A stretch of DNA of 64,000 nt from Xylocopa sonorina (Eukaryota; Arthropoda; Insecta; Hymenoptera; Apidae). This document shows positions 1 through 15,200 of this stretch, one piece after another (within the stretch, counting starts at the first letter, position 1; each line of letters begins with the position of its first letter). The position numbers were made by a program, and so were the translations under genes. A model generated the notes under the pieces. It saw only the letters and a program-made list of their open reading frames with translations. It did not search any database and was not told where the DNA came from. The stretch is taken from contig NW_027490184.1 in assembly GCF_050948175.1 (NCBI RefSeq), positions 806,001 through 870,000 of the forward strand, in the 5' to 3' direction.

Positions 1-3000
1 ATCGCGATATCGCATCACATTTCTATGTTTCATGATAAGATATCATATTCATTGTGCAGTGTTATGAATACCTCGTATTCACTTCAAAAGAATGTAAATG
101 CGACACTTCCTTGCTTGGAAGTAGCGTTTGCAGATGTCTACGTATCGAAGCAATAGAATTCTAATGCTTCTTAAATCGTCATATCGCATCTCATTTCTAT
201 GTTTCTGGATCAGATATAATATTCATTGTGAAATGTCATGTATACCTCGTATTCCTTTCAGAAGAATGTAAATGCGACACTTCCTTGCTAGGAAATAGCG
301 TTTGCAGATGTCTACGTATCGAAGCAATAGAGTTATAATGCTTCATAAATCGCGATATCGCATCACATTTCTATGTTTCGCGATAAGGTATAATATTCTT
401 TGTGGAGTGTTATGTATACCCCGTATACACTTCAAAAGAATGTAAATGCGACACTTCCTTGCTAGGAAATGGCGTTTGCAGATATCTACGTATCGAAGCA
501 AAAGAGTTCTAAAGCTTCTTAAATCGCGATATAGCATCTCATTTCTATGTTTCATGATAAGATATAATATTCATTGTGAAATGTCATGTATACCTCGTAT
601 TCCTTTCAGAAGAATGTAAATGCGACACTTCCTTGCTAGGAAGCTGCGTTTGCAGATTTCTACGTATCGAAGCAATGGATTTCTAATGCTTCTTAAATTG
701 CCATATTGCATCTCATTTCTATGTTTCATGATAAGATATAATATTCATTGTGCAGTGTTATGTATATCTCGTCTATAAATCAGATGAATGTAAATGCGAC
801 ACTTCCTTTGCTTGGAAATAGCGTTTGCAGATGTCTACGTATCGTGGCATTAGGGTTCTAATGTTTCTCAAAACGCGATATCGCTTCTCATTTCTATGGT
901 TCATGATAATATATAATATTCATTGCGAAGTGTCATGTAAACCTGTTATTCCTTTCAATAGAATGTAAATGCGACACCTCCTTGCTAGGAAATAGCGTTT
1001 GCATGTGTCTACGTATTGAAGCAATAGAATTCTAATGCTTCTTAAATCGTCATATCGCATCTCATTTCTATGTTTCATGATAAGATATAATATTCGTTGT
1101 GAAATGTCATGTATACCTCGTATGCCTTGCAAAAGAATGTAATTGCGACACTTCCTTGCTAGGAAATAGCGTTTGCAGATGTCTACGTATCGAAACAATA
1201 GAGTTCTAATGCTTCTTAAATCGCCATATCGCACCTCATTTCTATGTTTCATAATAAGATATAATATTCATTGTGCATTGTTATGTATATCTCGTCTATA
1301 CTTCAAATGAATGTAAATGCGACACTTCCTTGCTAGGAAATAGGGTTTGCAGATATCTACGCATCGAAGCAATAGAGTTCTGAAGCTTCTTAAATCGCGA
1401 TATCGCATCACATTTCTATGTTTCATGATAAGATATCATATTCATTGTGCAGTGTTATGAATACCTCGTATTCACTTCAAAAGAATGTAAATGCGACACT
1501 TCCTTGCTTGGAAGTAGCGTTTGCAGATGTCTACGTATCGAAGCAATAGAATTCTAATGCTTCTTAAATCGTCATATCGCATCTCATTACTATGTTTCAT
1601 GATAAGATATAATATTCATTGTGAAATGTCATGTATACCTCGTATTCCTTTCAAAAGAATGTAAATGCGACACTTCCTTGGTAGGAAATAACGTTTGCAG
1701 ATGTTAACGTATCGATGAAAGAGATATCTAGAACTTCTTAGAACGCGATATCGCATCTCATTTATATGTTCATGATAAGATATAATAATCACTGCGAAGT
1801 GTCATAAATACCCGTATTCACTTCAAAAGAATGTAAATACGACACTTCCTTGCTAGGAAGTAGCGTTTGTAGATGTCTACGTATCGAAGCAGTAGAGTTC
1901 TAATGCTTCTAACAACGCGATATCGCATCTGATTTCTATGTTTCATGATAAGATATAATATTCATTGCGAAGTGTCATGTATACCTCGTATTCCTTTCTA
2001 AAGAATGTAAAAACGACACTTCCTTGCTAGGAAGTAGCGTTGGCAGATTTCTACGTATCGAAGCAATGGAGTTCTAAGGCTTCTCAAAAGCGATATCGCA
2101 TCTCATTCCTATGTTTCATGATAAGATGTAATATTCATTGTGCAGTGTTAAGTATACCTCGTATTCACTTGAAAGGAATGTAAATGCGACACTTCCTTGC
2201 TAGGCAGTAGCGTTTACAGATGTCTACGTATCGAAGAAAAAGTGTTCTAATGCTTCTTAAATCGCTATATCGCATCTCATGTCTACGTTTCATGATAAGA
2301 TATAATATTCATTGCGATGTGTCATGTATACCTCGTATTCCTTTCAAAAGAATGTAAATGCGACACTTCCTTGCTAGGAAGTAGCGTTTGCAGATCTCTA
2401 CGTATCGAAGCAATTGGGATCTATTGCTTCTTAAATCGCCATATCGCTTCTCATTTCTATGTTTCATGATAATATATAATATTCACTGCGAAGTGTCATG
2501 TATACCTCGCATACATTTCAAATGAATGTAAATGCGACACTTCATTCCTAGGAAATAGCGTTTGCAGATGTCTACGTATCGAAGCAATAGTGTTCTAATG
2601 CTTCTTAAATCGTCATATCGCATCCCATTTCTATGTTTCATGATAAGATATAATATTCATTGTGCAGTGTTAAGTATACCTCGTATTCCTCTCAAAGAAT
2701 GTAAATGCGACACTTCCTTGCTAGGATATGGTGTTGGCAGATGTCTACGTATCGAAGCAATGGAATTCTAATGCTTCTCAAAACGCGATATCGCATCTCA
2801 TTCCTACGTTTCATGATAAGATATAATATTCAATGTGCAGTGTTATGTACTCCTAGTATTCACTTCAAAAAATGTAAATGCGACAATACCATTGCTATGA
2901 AATAGCGTTTGCAGATGTCTCCGTGTCGAAGAAATAGTGTTCTAATGCTTCTAAAATCGCGATATCGCATCACATTTCTATGTTTCTTGATAAGATATAA

Positions 3001-3303
3001 TATTCATTGCGAAGTGTCATGTATACTCGTATTCACTTCAAATGAATGTAAATGCGACACTTCCTTCCTAGGAAATAGCGTTTGCAGATGTCTACGTATC
3101 GAAGCAATAGAGCTCTAATGCTCCTTAGAACGCGATATACCCTGCCTCTTCCATGTTCCATGGTAACATATAATACTCATTGCGAAGTGTCATGCATACC
3201 TCGGATACACTTCAAAAGAATGTAAATGCCATACTTCTTTGCTAGGAAATTTCGTTTGCAGGTGTCCACGTATCCAAGCAATAGAGTTCTAATGCTTCTT
3301 AAA

Positions 3304-6082
3304 CGCGATATCGCATCTCATTTCTATGATTGATGATAGGATACAATATTCATTGCGAAGTGTTACTTATGCCTCGTATTCACTTCAAAAGAAAGTAAAT
3401 GCGACACTTCTTTGCTAGGAAGTAGAGTTTGCAGATGTCTACGTATCGAAACTATAGGTTTCTATTGCTTCATAGAACGAGATGTTGCATTATATTTCTA
3501 TGCTTCATGATAAGATATAATATTCATTGCGAAGCGTCATGTATACCTCCTATTCACTTGAAAAGAATGTAAAAGCGACACTATCTGGTAGGAAAAAGCG
3601 TTCCCAGATGCCTACGTATCGAAACAATAGGATTCTATTGCATCTTAAAGCGAGATGTTGCATCCTATTTCTATGTTTCATGATAAGATATAATATTCAT
3701 TGCGAAGCGTCATGTATTCCTCGTATTAACTTCAAAAGGTGGTAAGTGCGACACTTCCATGCTAGAAATAGCGTTTGCAGTTGTCTCCGTTTCGAAGCAG
3801 TAGTGTTCCAATGCTTTTTAAATCGCGATATCGCATCTGATTTCTATGTTCCATGATGACATATAATATTCATTGCAAAGTTTCATTCTATACCTCGCAC
3901 ACATTTCAAGTGAATGCAAATGCGAGACTTCCATGCAAGGAAATAGCGTTTGCAGATGTCTACGTATCGTAGCATTAGAGTTCTATTGTTTCTCAAAACG
4001 CGATATCGCATCTCGTTTCTATATTTCATGATAAGATATAATATACATTGCGAAGTGTCATGTATACCTCGCATGCGCTCCAAGTGAATGTAAATGCGAC
4101 ACTTCCTCGCCAGAAATAGCGTTTGGAGATGTCTACGTATCGTAGCATTAGATTTCTAATTCTTCACAAAACGCGATATCGCAATCTCATTTCTATCTTT
4201 CATGATAAGATATAATATTAATTGCGGATGTGTCATGTATACCTCGCATGCACTTCAAGTGAATGTAAATGCGACACTTCCTTGCTAGGAACTAGCGTTT
4301 GCAGATGTCTACGTATCGAGGCAATAGGGTTTCAATGCTTCTTAAAATGCGATACTGCATCTCATTTCTATGTTTCATGATAAGATATGATATTCATTGC
4401 GAAGTGTCACTTGTACCTCGCATACACTTCAAAGGAAAGTAAATGCGACACTTCCTTGCTAGGAAGTAGCGTTTGCAGATGTCTACGTATCGTAGCAATA
4501 GGCTTCTAATGCTTCTTAAACGCAATATCGCATCTCAGTTCTATGTTTCATGAATAGGTATAATATTCGTTGCGAAGTGTCATGTATACTCGTATTCACT
4601 TCAAAAGAATGTAAATGCGACAATTCCTTGCTAGGAAATAGTGTTTGCAGATGTCTAAGTATTGAAGCAACAGAGATCTAATGCTTCTTAAATCGCGATA
4701 TCGCATCTCATATCCATGTTTCGCGATATGATGTAATATTCATTGCGAAGTGGCATGTATAGCTCGGATACACTTCAAATGAATGTAAATGCGACACTTC
4801 CTTCCTAGGAAATAGCGTTTGCAGATGTCTACGTATCGAGCAATAGAGCTCCAATGCTCCTTAGAACGCTATATACCCTGCCTTTTCCATCTTCCATGAC
4901 AAGGTATAATATTCATTGCGAAGTGTCATGTATACCTCGCATACACATCAAATGAATGTAAATGCGGCACTTCCTTGATATTAAATAGCGTTAGTAGATG
5001 TCTTTGTATCGTAGCAATAGAGTTCTATTGCTTGTTAAAGCGAGATATCGCATCTCATTCTATGTTTCATGATAAAGGTACAATATTCATTGCGAAGTAT
5101 CATGTATGCCTCGTATTCTCTTCAAAAGAATGTAAATGCGACTCTTCCATTCTAGGAAATAGCGTTTGCAGACGTCTAAGTATCGTAGAAATAGAGTTGT
5201 AATGCCTCTTAAGACGCAATATCGCAACTCACTACGATGCTTGATTATAAGGTATAATATTCATTGCGAAGAGGCATGTATACCTCCATACACTTCAATT
5301 GAATGTAAATGCGACACTTCCTTCCTAGGGAAATAGCGTTTGCAGATGTCTACGTATCGAAGCAATAGTTTTCTAATGCTTCTTAAATCGCGATATCGCA
5401 TCTCATTTCTATGTTTCATGATAGGATATAATATTCATTGTGCAGTGTTATGTATACCTCGTATTCACTTGTAAAGACTGTAAGTGCGACACTTCCTTGC
5501 TAGGAAGTAGCGTTTGCTGATGTCTACGTATCGGAGCAATAGGGATCTAATGCTTCCTAAATCGCCATATCGCTTCTCATTTCTATGTTTCATGATAAGA
5601 TATAATATCATTGTGCAGTGTTATGTATACCTCGTATTCACTTGAAAAGAATGTAAATGCGACACTTCCATGATAGGAATTACCGTTTGCAGATGTGTAC
5701 GTATCGAAGCAATAGTGTTCTAATGCTTCTTAAACCGTCATATCGCATCACATATCTACGTCTCATGATAAGATGTAATATTCATTGCGAAGTGTCACGT
5801 GTACCTCGTATTTCTCACAAAAGAATGTAAATGCGACACTTGCTTGCTAGGAAATAGCGTTGGCAGATGTCTACGTATCGTAGCAATAGAGTTCTAATGC
5901 TTCTTACTCGTCATATCGCATCTCATATCTACGTTTCATGATAATATATAATATTCATTGCGAAGTGTCATATATACCTCGTATTCACTGTAAATGAATG
6001 TGAATGCGACACTTCCTTGCTAGGAAATAGCGTTTGCAGATATCTACGTATCGAAGCAATAGAGTTCAAAAGCTTGCTAATT
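3304..6082 (+). repeat. Higher-order block of 16 monomers, copy 1 (2,779 bp)
   Basis: This block is repeated immediately downstream at 6083-8865. Both copies start at CGCGATATCGC followed by the rare variant TTCTATGATTGATGATAGG (3321 and 6100). By eye the copies differ at about 12 places by one-base insertion or deletion, for example near 3769, 4113, 4180, 4840, 5059, 5328, 5609 and 5905, but at only one clear substitution (near 3590). At the indels checked, copy 1 departs from the general monomer sequence and copy 2 agrees with it. Confidence 0.9.
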
Positions 6083-8865
6083 CGCGATATCGCATCTCAT
6101 TTCTATGATTGATGATAGGATACAATATTCATTGCGAAGTGTTACTTATGCCTCGTATTCACTTCAAAAGAAAGTAAATGCGACACTTCTTTGCTAGGAA
6201 GTAGAGTTTGCAGATGTCTACGTATCGAAACTATAGGTTTCTATTGCTTCATAGAACGAGATGTTGCATTATATTTCTATGCTTCATGATAAGATATAAT
6301 ATTCATTGCGAAGCGTCATGTATACCTCCTATTCACTTGAAAAGAATGTAAAAGCGACACTATCTGGTGGGAAAAAGCGTTCCCAGATGCCTACGTATCG
6401 AAACAATAGGATTCTATTGCATCTTAAAGCGAGATGTTGCATCCTATTTCTATGTTTCATGATAAGATATAATATTCATTGCGAAGCGTCATGTATTCCT
6501 CGTATTAACTTCAAAAGGTGGTAAGTGCGACACTTCCATGCTAGGAAATAGCGTTTGCAGTTGTCTCCGTTTCGAAGCAGTAGTGTTCCAATGCTTTTTA
6601 AATCGCGATATCGCATCTGATTTCTATGTTCCATGATGACATATAATATTCATTGCAAAGTTTCATCTATACCTCGCACACATTTCAAGTGAATGCAAAT
6701 GCGAGACTTCCATGCAAGGAAATAGCGTTTGCAGATGTCTACGTATCGTAGCATTAGAGTTCTATTGTTTCTCAAAACGCGATATCGCATCTCGTTTCTA
6801 TATTTCATGATAAGATATAATATACATTGCGAAGTGTCATGTATACCTCGCATGCGCTCCAAGTGAATGTAAATGCGACACTTCCTCGCCAGGAAATAGC
6901 GTTTGGAGATGTCTACGTATCGTAGCATTAGATTTCTAATTCTTCACAAAACGCGATATCGCATCTCATTTCTATCTTTCATGATAAGATATAATATTAA
7001 TTGCGGATGTGTCATGTATACCTCGCATGCACTTCAAGTGAATGTAAATGCGACACTTCCTTGCTAGGAACTAGCGTTTGCAGATGTCTACGTATCGAGG
7101 CAATAGGGTTTCAATGCTTCTTAAAATGCGATACTGCATCTCATTTCTATGTTTCATGATAAGATATGATATTCATTGCGAAGTGTCACTTGTACCTCGC
7201 ATACACTTCAAAGGAAAGTAAATGCGACACTTCCTTGCTAGGAAGTAGCGTTTGCAGATGTCTACGTATCGTAGCAATAGGCTTCTAATGCTTCTTAAAA
7301 CGCAATATCGCATCTCAGTTCTATGTTTCATGAATAGGTATAATATTCGTTGCGAAGTGTCATGTATACTCGTATTCACTTCAAAAGAATGTAAATGCGA
7401 CAATTCCTTGCTAGGAAATAGTGTTTGCAGATGTCTAAGTATTGAAGCAACAGAGATCTAATGCTTCTTAAATCGCGATATCGCATCTCATATCCATGTT
7501 TCGCGATATGATGTAATATTCATTGCGAAGTGGCATGTATAGCTCGGATACACTTCAAATGAATGTAAATGCGACACTTCCTTCCTAGGAAATAGCGTTT
7601 GCAGATGTCTACGTATCGAAGCAATAGAGCTCCAATGCTCCTTAGAACGCTATATACCCTGCCTTTTCCATCTTCCATGACAAGGTATAATATTCATTGC
7701 GAAGTGTCATGTATACCTCGCATACACATCAAATGAATGTAAATGCGGCACTTCCTTGATATTAAATAGCGTTAGTAGATGTCTTTGTATCGTAGCAATA
7801 GAGTTCTATTGCTTGTTAAAGCGAGATATCGCATCTCATTTCTATGTTTCATGATAAGGTACAATATTCATTGCGAAGTATCATGTATGCCTCGTATTCT
7901 CTTCAAAAGAATGTAAATGCGACTCTTCCATTCTAGGAAATAGCGTTTGCAGACGTCTAAGTATCGTAGAAATAGAGTTGTAATGCCTCTTAAGACGCAA
8001 TATCGCAACTCACTACGATGCTTGATTATAAGGTATAATATTCATTGCGAAGAGGCATGTATACCTCCCATACACTTCAATTGAATGTAAATGCGACACT
8101 TCCTTCCTAGGAAATAGCGTTTGCAGATGTCTACGTATCGAAGCAATAGTTTTCTAATGCTTCTTAAATCGCGATATCGCATCTCATTTCTATGTTTCAT
8201 GATAGGATATAATATTCATTGTGCAGTGTTATGTATACCTCGTATTCACTTGTAAAGACTGTAAGTGCGACACTTCCTTGCTAGGAAGTAGCGTTTGCTG
8301 ATGTCTACGTATCGGAGCAATAGGGATCTAATGCTTCCTAAATCGCCATATCGCTTCTCATTTCTATGTTTCATGATAAGATATAATATTCATTGTGCAG
8401 TGTTATGTATACCTCGTATTCACTTGAAAAGAATGTAAATGCGACACTTCCATGATAGGAATTACCGTTTGCAGATGTGTACGTATCGAAGCAATAGTGT
8501 TCTAATGCTTCTTAAACCGTCATATCGCATCACATATCTACGTCTCATGATAAGATGTAATATTCATTGCGAAGTGTCACGTGTACCTCGTATTTCTCAC
8601 AAAAGAATGTAAATGCGACACTTGCTTGCTAGGAAATAGCGTTGGCAGATGTCTACGTATCGTAGCAATAGAGTTCTAATGCTTCTTAACTCGTCATATC
8701 GCATCTCATATCTACGTTTCATGATAATATATAATATTCATTGCGAAGTGTCATATATACCTCGTATTCACTGTAAATGAATGTGAATGCGACACTTCCT
8801 TGCTAGGAAATAGCGTTTGCAGATATCTACGTATCGAAGCAATAGAGTTCAAAAGCTTGCTAATT
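6083..8865 (+). repeat. Higher-order block of 16 monomers, copy 2 (2,783 bp)
   Basis: Tandem copy of 3304-6082. It is 4 bp longer, matching the net of eight 1-bp losses and four 1-bp gains seen in copy 1. Its last part (8083-8865) is also the beginning of the 12-monomer block described next, so the two duplications overlap. Confidence 0.9.
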
Positions 8866-10169
8866 CGCGATATCGCATCTCATTTCTATGTTTCATGATA
8901 AGATATAATACTAATTGTGGAGTATTATGTATACCTCGTTTTCGCTTCGAAAGAATGTAAACGCGACACTTCCTTGTCAGGAAATAGCGTTTGCAGATGT
9001 CTACGCATCGTAGCATTAGAGTTCTAATGCTTCTTAAAACGCGATATCGCATCTCATTTCTGTGTTTCATGATAAGATATAATATTCATTGCGAAGTGTC
9101 ATGTATACTTAGCATACACTTAAAATGAATGTAAATGCGACACTTCCCTCCTAGGAAATAGCGTTTGCAGATGTCTACGTATCGAAGCAATAGACATCTA
9201 ATGCTTCATAAATCGCCATATCGCATCTCATTTCTATGTTTCATGATAAGATACAATATTCAGTTTGCAGTGTTATGAATACCTCGTATTCACTTCAAAT
9301 GAATGTAAATGCGACACTTCCTTGCTAGGAAGTAGCGTTTGCAGATGTCTACCTATCGAAGCAATAGACATCTAATGCTTCATAAATCGCCTTATCGCAT
9401 CTCATTTCTATGTCTCATGATAAGATATAATATTCATTGTGCAGTGTTATGTATACCTCGTATTCACCTCAAAAGAATGTAAATGCGACACTTCCTTGCT
9501 AGGAAATAGCGTTTGCAGATATCTACGCATCGAAGCAATAGTGTTCTAATGCTTCTTAAATTGCGATATCGCATCTCATTTCTATGTTTCATGATAAGAT
9601 ATAATATTTATTGTGCAGTGTTATGTATACCTCGTATTCACTTCAAAAGAATGTAAACGCGACACTTCGTTGCCAGGAAATCGCGTTTGCAGATGTCTAC
9701 GTATCGTACCTTTAGAGTTCTGATGCTTCTCAAAACGCGATATCGCTTCTCATTACCATGTTCCATTATAATATATAATATTCATTGTGGAGTGTTATGT
9801 ATACCTCGTATTCACTTCAAAAGAATGTAAATGCGACACTTCCTTGCTAGGAAGTAGCGTTTGCAGATGTCTACGAATCGAAGCAATAGTTTTCTAATGC
9901 TTCTTGAATCGTCATATCGCATCTCATATCTACGTTTCATGATAAGATATAGTATTCATTGCAAGTGTCATGTATGCCTCGTATTCCTTTCAAAATAATG
10001 TAAATGCGACACTTCCTTGTTAGGAAGTAGCGTTTGCAGATGTCCACGTATCGAAGCAATAGAGTTCTAATGCTTCTTAAATCGCCATATAACATCTCAT
10101 TTCTATGATTCATGATAAGATATAATTTTCATTGTGGAGTGTTATGTATACCTCGTATTCACTTCAAAA
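8083..10169 (+). repeat. Higher-order block of 12 monomers, copy 1 (2,087 bp)
   Basis: Repeated directly at 10170-12256 with an identical length of 2,087 bp. Only a few substitutions separate the copies, for example CACTGTAAATG near 8767 against CACTTCAAATG near 10855, and CCTCGTATTC near 9632 against CCTCGCATTC near 11719. The absence of indels contrasts with the 16-monomer pair and supports a genuine, recent unequal-exchange event. Confidence 0.9.
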
Positions 10170-12256
10170 GAATGTAAATGCGACACTTCCTTCCTAGGAA
10201 ATAGCGTTTGCAGATGTCTACGTATCGAAGCAATAGTTTTCTAATGCTTCTTAAATCGCGATATCGCATCTCATTTCTATGTTTCATGATAGGATATAAT
10301 ATTCATTGTGCAGTGTTATGTATACCTCGTATTCACTTGTAAAGACTGTAAGTGCGACACTTCCTTGCTAGGAAGTAGCGTTTGCTGATGTCTACGTATC
10401 GGAGCAATAGGGATCTAATGCTTCCTAAATCGCCATATCGCTTCTCATTTCTATGTTTCATGATAAGATATAATATTCATTGTGCAGTGTTATGTATACC
10501 TCGTATTCACTTGAAAAGAATGTAAATGCGACACTTCCATGATAGGAATTACCGTTTGCAGATGTGTACGTATCGAAGCAATAGTGTTCTAATGCTTCTT
10601 AAACCGTCATATCGCATCACATATCTACGTCTCATGATAAGATGTAATATTCATTGCGAAGTGTCACGTGTACCTCGTATTTCTCACAAAAGAATGTAAA
10701 TGCGACACTTGCTTGCTAGGAAATAGCGTTGGCAGATGTCTACGTATCGTAGCAATAGAGTTCTAATGCTTCTTAACTCGTCATATCGCATCTCATATCT
10801 ACGTTTCATGATAATATATAATATTCATTGCGAAGTGTCATATATACCTCGTATTCACTTCAAATGAATGTGAATGCGACACTTCCTTGCTAGGAAATAG
10901 CGTTTGCAGATATCTACGTATCGAAGCAATAGAGTTCAAAAGCTTGCTAATTCGCGATATCGCATCTCATTTCTATGTTTCATGATAAGATATAATACTA
11001 ATTGTGGAGTATTATGTATACCTCGTTTTCGCTTCGAAAGAATGTAAACGCGACACTTCCTTGTCAGGAAATAGCGTTTGCAGATGTCTACGCATCGTAG
11101 CATTAGAGTTCTAATGCTTCTTAAAACGCGATATCGCATCTCATTTCTGTGTTTCATGATAAGATATAATATTCATTGCGAAGTGTCATGTATACTTAGC
11201 ATACACTTAAAATGAATGTAAATGCGACACTTCCCTCCTAGGAAATAGCGTTTGCAGATGTCTACGTATCGAAGCAATAGACATCTAATGCTTCATAAAT
11301 CGCCATATCGCATCTCATTTCTATGTTTCATGATAAGATACAATATTCAGTTTGCAGTGTTATGAATACCTCGTATTCACTTCAAATGAATGTAAATGCG
11401 ACACTTCCTTGCTAGGAAGTAGCGTTTGCAGATGTCTACCTATCGAAGCAATAGACATCTAATGCTTCATAAATCGCCTTATCGCATCTCATTTCTATGT
11501 CTCATGATAAGATATAATATTCATTGTGCAGTGTTATGTATACCTCGTATTCACCTCAAAAGAATGTAAATGCGACACTTCCTTGCTAGGAAATAGCGTT
11601 TGCAGATATCTACGCATCGAAGCAATAGTGTTCTAATGCTTCTTAAATTGCGATATCGCATCTCATTTCTATGTTTCATGATAAGATATAATATTTATTG
11701 TGCAGTGTTATGTATACCTCGCATTCACTTCAAAAGAATGTAAACGCGACACTTCGTTGCCAGGAAATCGCGTTTGCAGATGTCTACGTATCGTACCTTT
11801 AGAGTTCTGATGCTTCTCAAAACGCGATATCGCTTCTCATTACCATGTTCCATTATAATATATAATATTCATTGTGGAGTGTTATGTATACCTCGTATTC
11901 ACTTCAAAAGAATGTAAATGCGACACTTCCTTGCTAGGAAGTAGCGTTTGCAGATGTCTACGAATCGAAGCAATAGTTTTCTAATGCTTCTTGAATCGTC
12001 ATATCGCATCTCATATCTACGTTTCATGATAAGATATAGTATTCATTGCAAGTGTCATGTATGCCTCGTATTCCTTTCAAAATAATGTAAATGCGACACT
12101 TCCTTGTTAGGAAGTAGCGTTTGCAGATGTCCACGTATCGAAGCAATAGAGTTCTAATGCTTCTTAAATCGCCATATAACATCTCATTTCTATGATTCAT
12201 GATAAGATATAATTTTCATTGTGGAGTGTTATGTATACCTCGTATTCACTTCAAAA
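10170..12256 (+). repeat. Higher-order block of 12 monomers, copy 2 (2,087 bp)
   Basis: Second copy of 8083-10169. After 12256 the sequence is again monomeric satellite but no longer follows the block order. The first ~780 bp of this block is the third occurrence of the stretch also found at about 5300-6082 and 8083-8865. Confidence 0.9.
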
Positions 12257-15200
12257 GAATGTAAATGCGACACTTCCTTCCCAGGAAATAGTGTTTGCAG
12301 ATGTCTACGTATCGAAGCAATAGATTTCTAAAGCTTGCTAATTCACGATATCGCATCTCATATCTATGTTTCATGATAATACATAATATTCATTGCGAAG
12401 TGTCATGTATACCTCGCATACACTTCAAATGAATGTGAATGCAACAGTTCCTTGCTAGGAAATAGCGTTTGCAGAAGTCTACGTACCGTAGCAATATAGT
12501 TCTAATGCTTCTTAAAACACGATATCGCATGCCATTCCTATGTTTCATGATAAGATATAATATTCATATCGAAGTCTCACGTATACCTCGTATTCACTTC
12601 AAATAATGTAAATGCGATACTTCATTGCTAGGAAGTAGCGTTTGCATATGTCTACGTATCGTAGCCTTAGGTTTCTAATGCTCCTTAAAACGCGATCTCG
12701 CATCTCACTCCCATGTTTCACGATAAGACAAAATATTCATTGCGAAGTATAACGTATACCTCGTATTCACTTCAAATGAATATAAATGCAACACTTCCTT
12801 GCTAGGAAATAGCGTTTGCATATGTCTACGTATCGAAGCAATAGTGTTCTAGTGCTTCTTAAAACGAGATATCGCATCTCATTTCTATGTCTGATGATAA
12901 GATATAATGTTCATTGTGCAGTGTCATGCATACCTCGTATTCACTTCAAAAGAATGTAAATGCGACACATCCTTGCTAAGAAGTAGCGATTGCAGATATA
13001 TGCGTATCGAAGCAATATATTTCTAATGCTTCTTGAAACGAGATATCGTATCTCATTTCTATGTTTCACAATAAGATATAGTATTCATTGCGACGTGTCA
13101 TGTATACCTCGAATATGCTTCAAATGAATGTAAATACGACACTTCCTTGCTGGGGAATAGCGTTTGCACATGTATACGTATGGTAGCAATAGAGTTCTTA
13201 TGCATCTTAAAACGCTATATCGCATCACAGTTCTATGTCTCATAATAAGATATAATATTCATTGCGAAGTGTTATGTATTCCTCGTCTGCACTTCGAATG
13301 AATGTAAATTCGACACTTCCTTGCTAGGAAATAGCGTTGACAGATTTCTACGTATCGAAGCAATGGAATTCTAGTGCTTCTTAAAACGCGATATCGCATC
13401 TCATTCCTATGTCTCATGATAGGATATAATATTCATTCCGAATTGTTATGTATTCCTCGCATACACTTCCAATGAATGTAAATGCGCCACTTCCTTGCTT
13501 TGACATGGCGATGGCAGATGTCTACGTATAGAAGCAACAGAGTTCTAATGCTCCCAAAATGTGATAACGCATCTCATTCCTATGTTTCATGATAACATGT
13601 AATATTCGTTGCGATGTGTCATGTATACTTCGTATTCATTTCAACTGAATGTAAATGCGACACTTCCTAGCTAGGAAATAGCGTTTGCAGGTGTCTACGT
13701 GTCGTAGCAATAGAGTTCTAATGCTACTCAAAACACGATATCGCATCTCATTTCTGTGTTTCATGATAAGATATAATATTTATAGCGAAGAGACATGTAT
13801 ACCTCGCATACACTTCAAATGAATGTAAATGCGACAATTCCTTGCCAGGTAATAGCGTTTGCAGATACCTACGTATCGTAGCAATACAGTTCTAATGCTT
13901 CTCAGATCGCGATGTCGCATCTCATTTCTATGTATCTTGATAAGATATAGCATTCATTGCGAACTTTCACGCATACCTCGTATTCACATCAAAAGAATGT
14001 AAATGCGACACTCCCTTGCTATTAAATAGCGATAGCAGATGTCTACGTATCGTAGCAATAGAGTTCTAATGCTTTTTGAATCGCGATATCGTATATCATT
14101 TCTATGTTTCATGATAAGATATAATATTCATTGTGGAGTGTTATGTATACCTCGTATTCACTTCAAAAGAATGTAAATGCGACACTTCCTTTCTTGGATA
14201 TAGCGTTTGCAGAATTCTACGTATCTTAACAACAGATTTCTAATGCGTCTCAAAACGAGATGTCGCATCTCATTTCTACGTTTCATGATAAGATATAATA
14301 ATCATTGCGAAGTGGCATGTATTCCTCGTATTCACTTCAAATGAATGTAAATGCGACACCTCCATGCTCGGAAATATCGTTTACAGATGTCTACGTATCG
14401 AAGCAATAGATTTCTAATGCTTCTTAAGACGGGATATCGCAGCTCATTTGTATGTTTCATGATAATATATAATATTCATTGTGGAGTGATATGTGTACCC
14501 CTTATTTACTTCCAAGGAATGTAACTGCGACACTTCCTTGCTTGGAAATAGCGTTTGCAGATGTCTACGTATCGAAGCAATAGAGTTCAAATGCTTCTTA
14601 AATCGCAGTATTGCATCTCATTACTATGTTTCATGATAATATATAATATTCATTGTGGAGTGTTATGTATACCTCGTATTCACTTCAAAAGAATGTAAAT
14701 GCGACACTTCTTTGCTAGGAAATAGCGTTTGCAGATGTCTACGTATCGTGTCATTAGGGTTCTAGTGCTTCTCAAAACGCGATATCGCTTCGCATTTCTG
14801 TGTTTCATGATAATATATAAGATTCATTGCGAAGTGTCATGTATACCTCGCATAGACTTAAAATGAATGTAAATGCAATACTTCCTTCCTAGGAAATAGC
14901 GTTTGCAGATGTCTACGTATCGAAGCAATAGAGTTCTAAATCTTCGTAAAACATGATATCGCATCACATTTCTACGTTTCACGATAAGATATAATATTCA
15001 TTGCGAAGTGTCATGTATACCTCGTATTCCTTTCAAAAGAATGTAAATGCGACTCTTCCTTGCTAGGAAGTAGCGTTTGTAGATGCCTACGTATCGAAGA
15101 ATTAGGTTTCTGTTACATCTTAAATCGCGATATCGCTTCTCATTTCTATGTTTCATGATAAGATATAATATGCATTGCGAAGTGTCATGTATACCACGTA

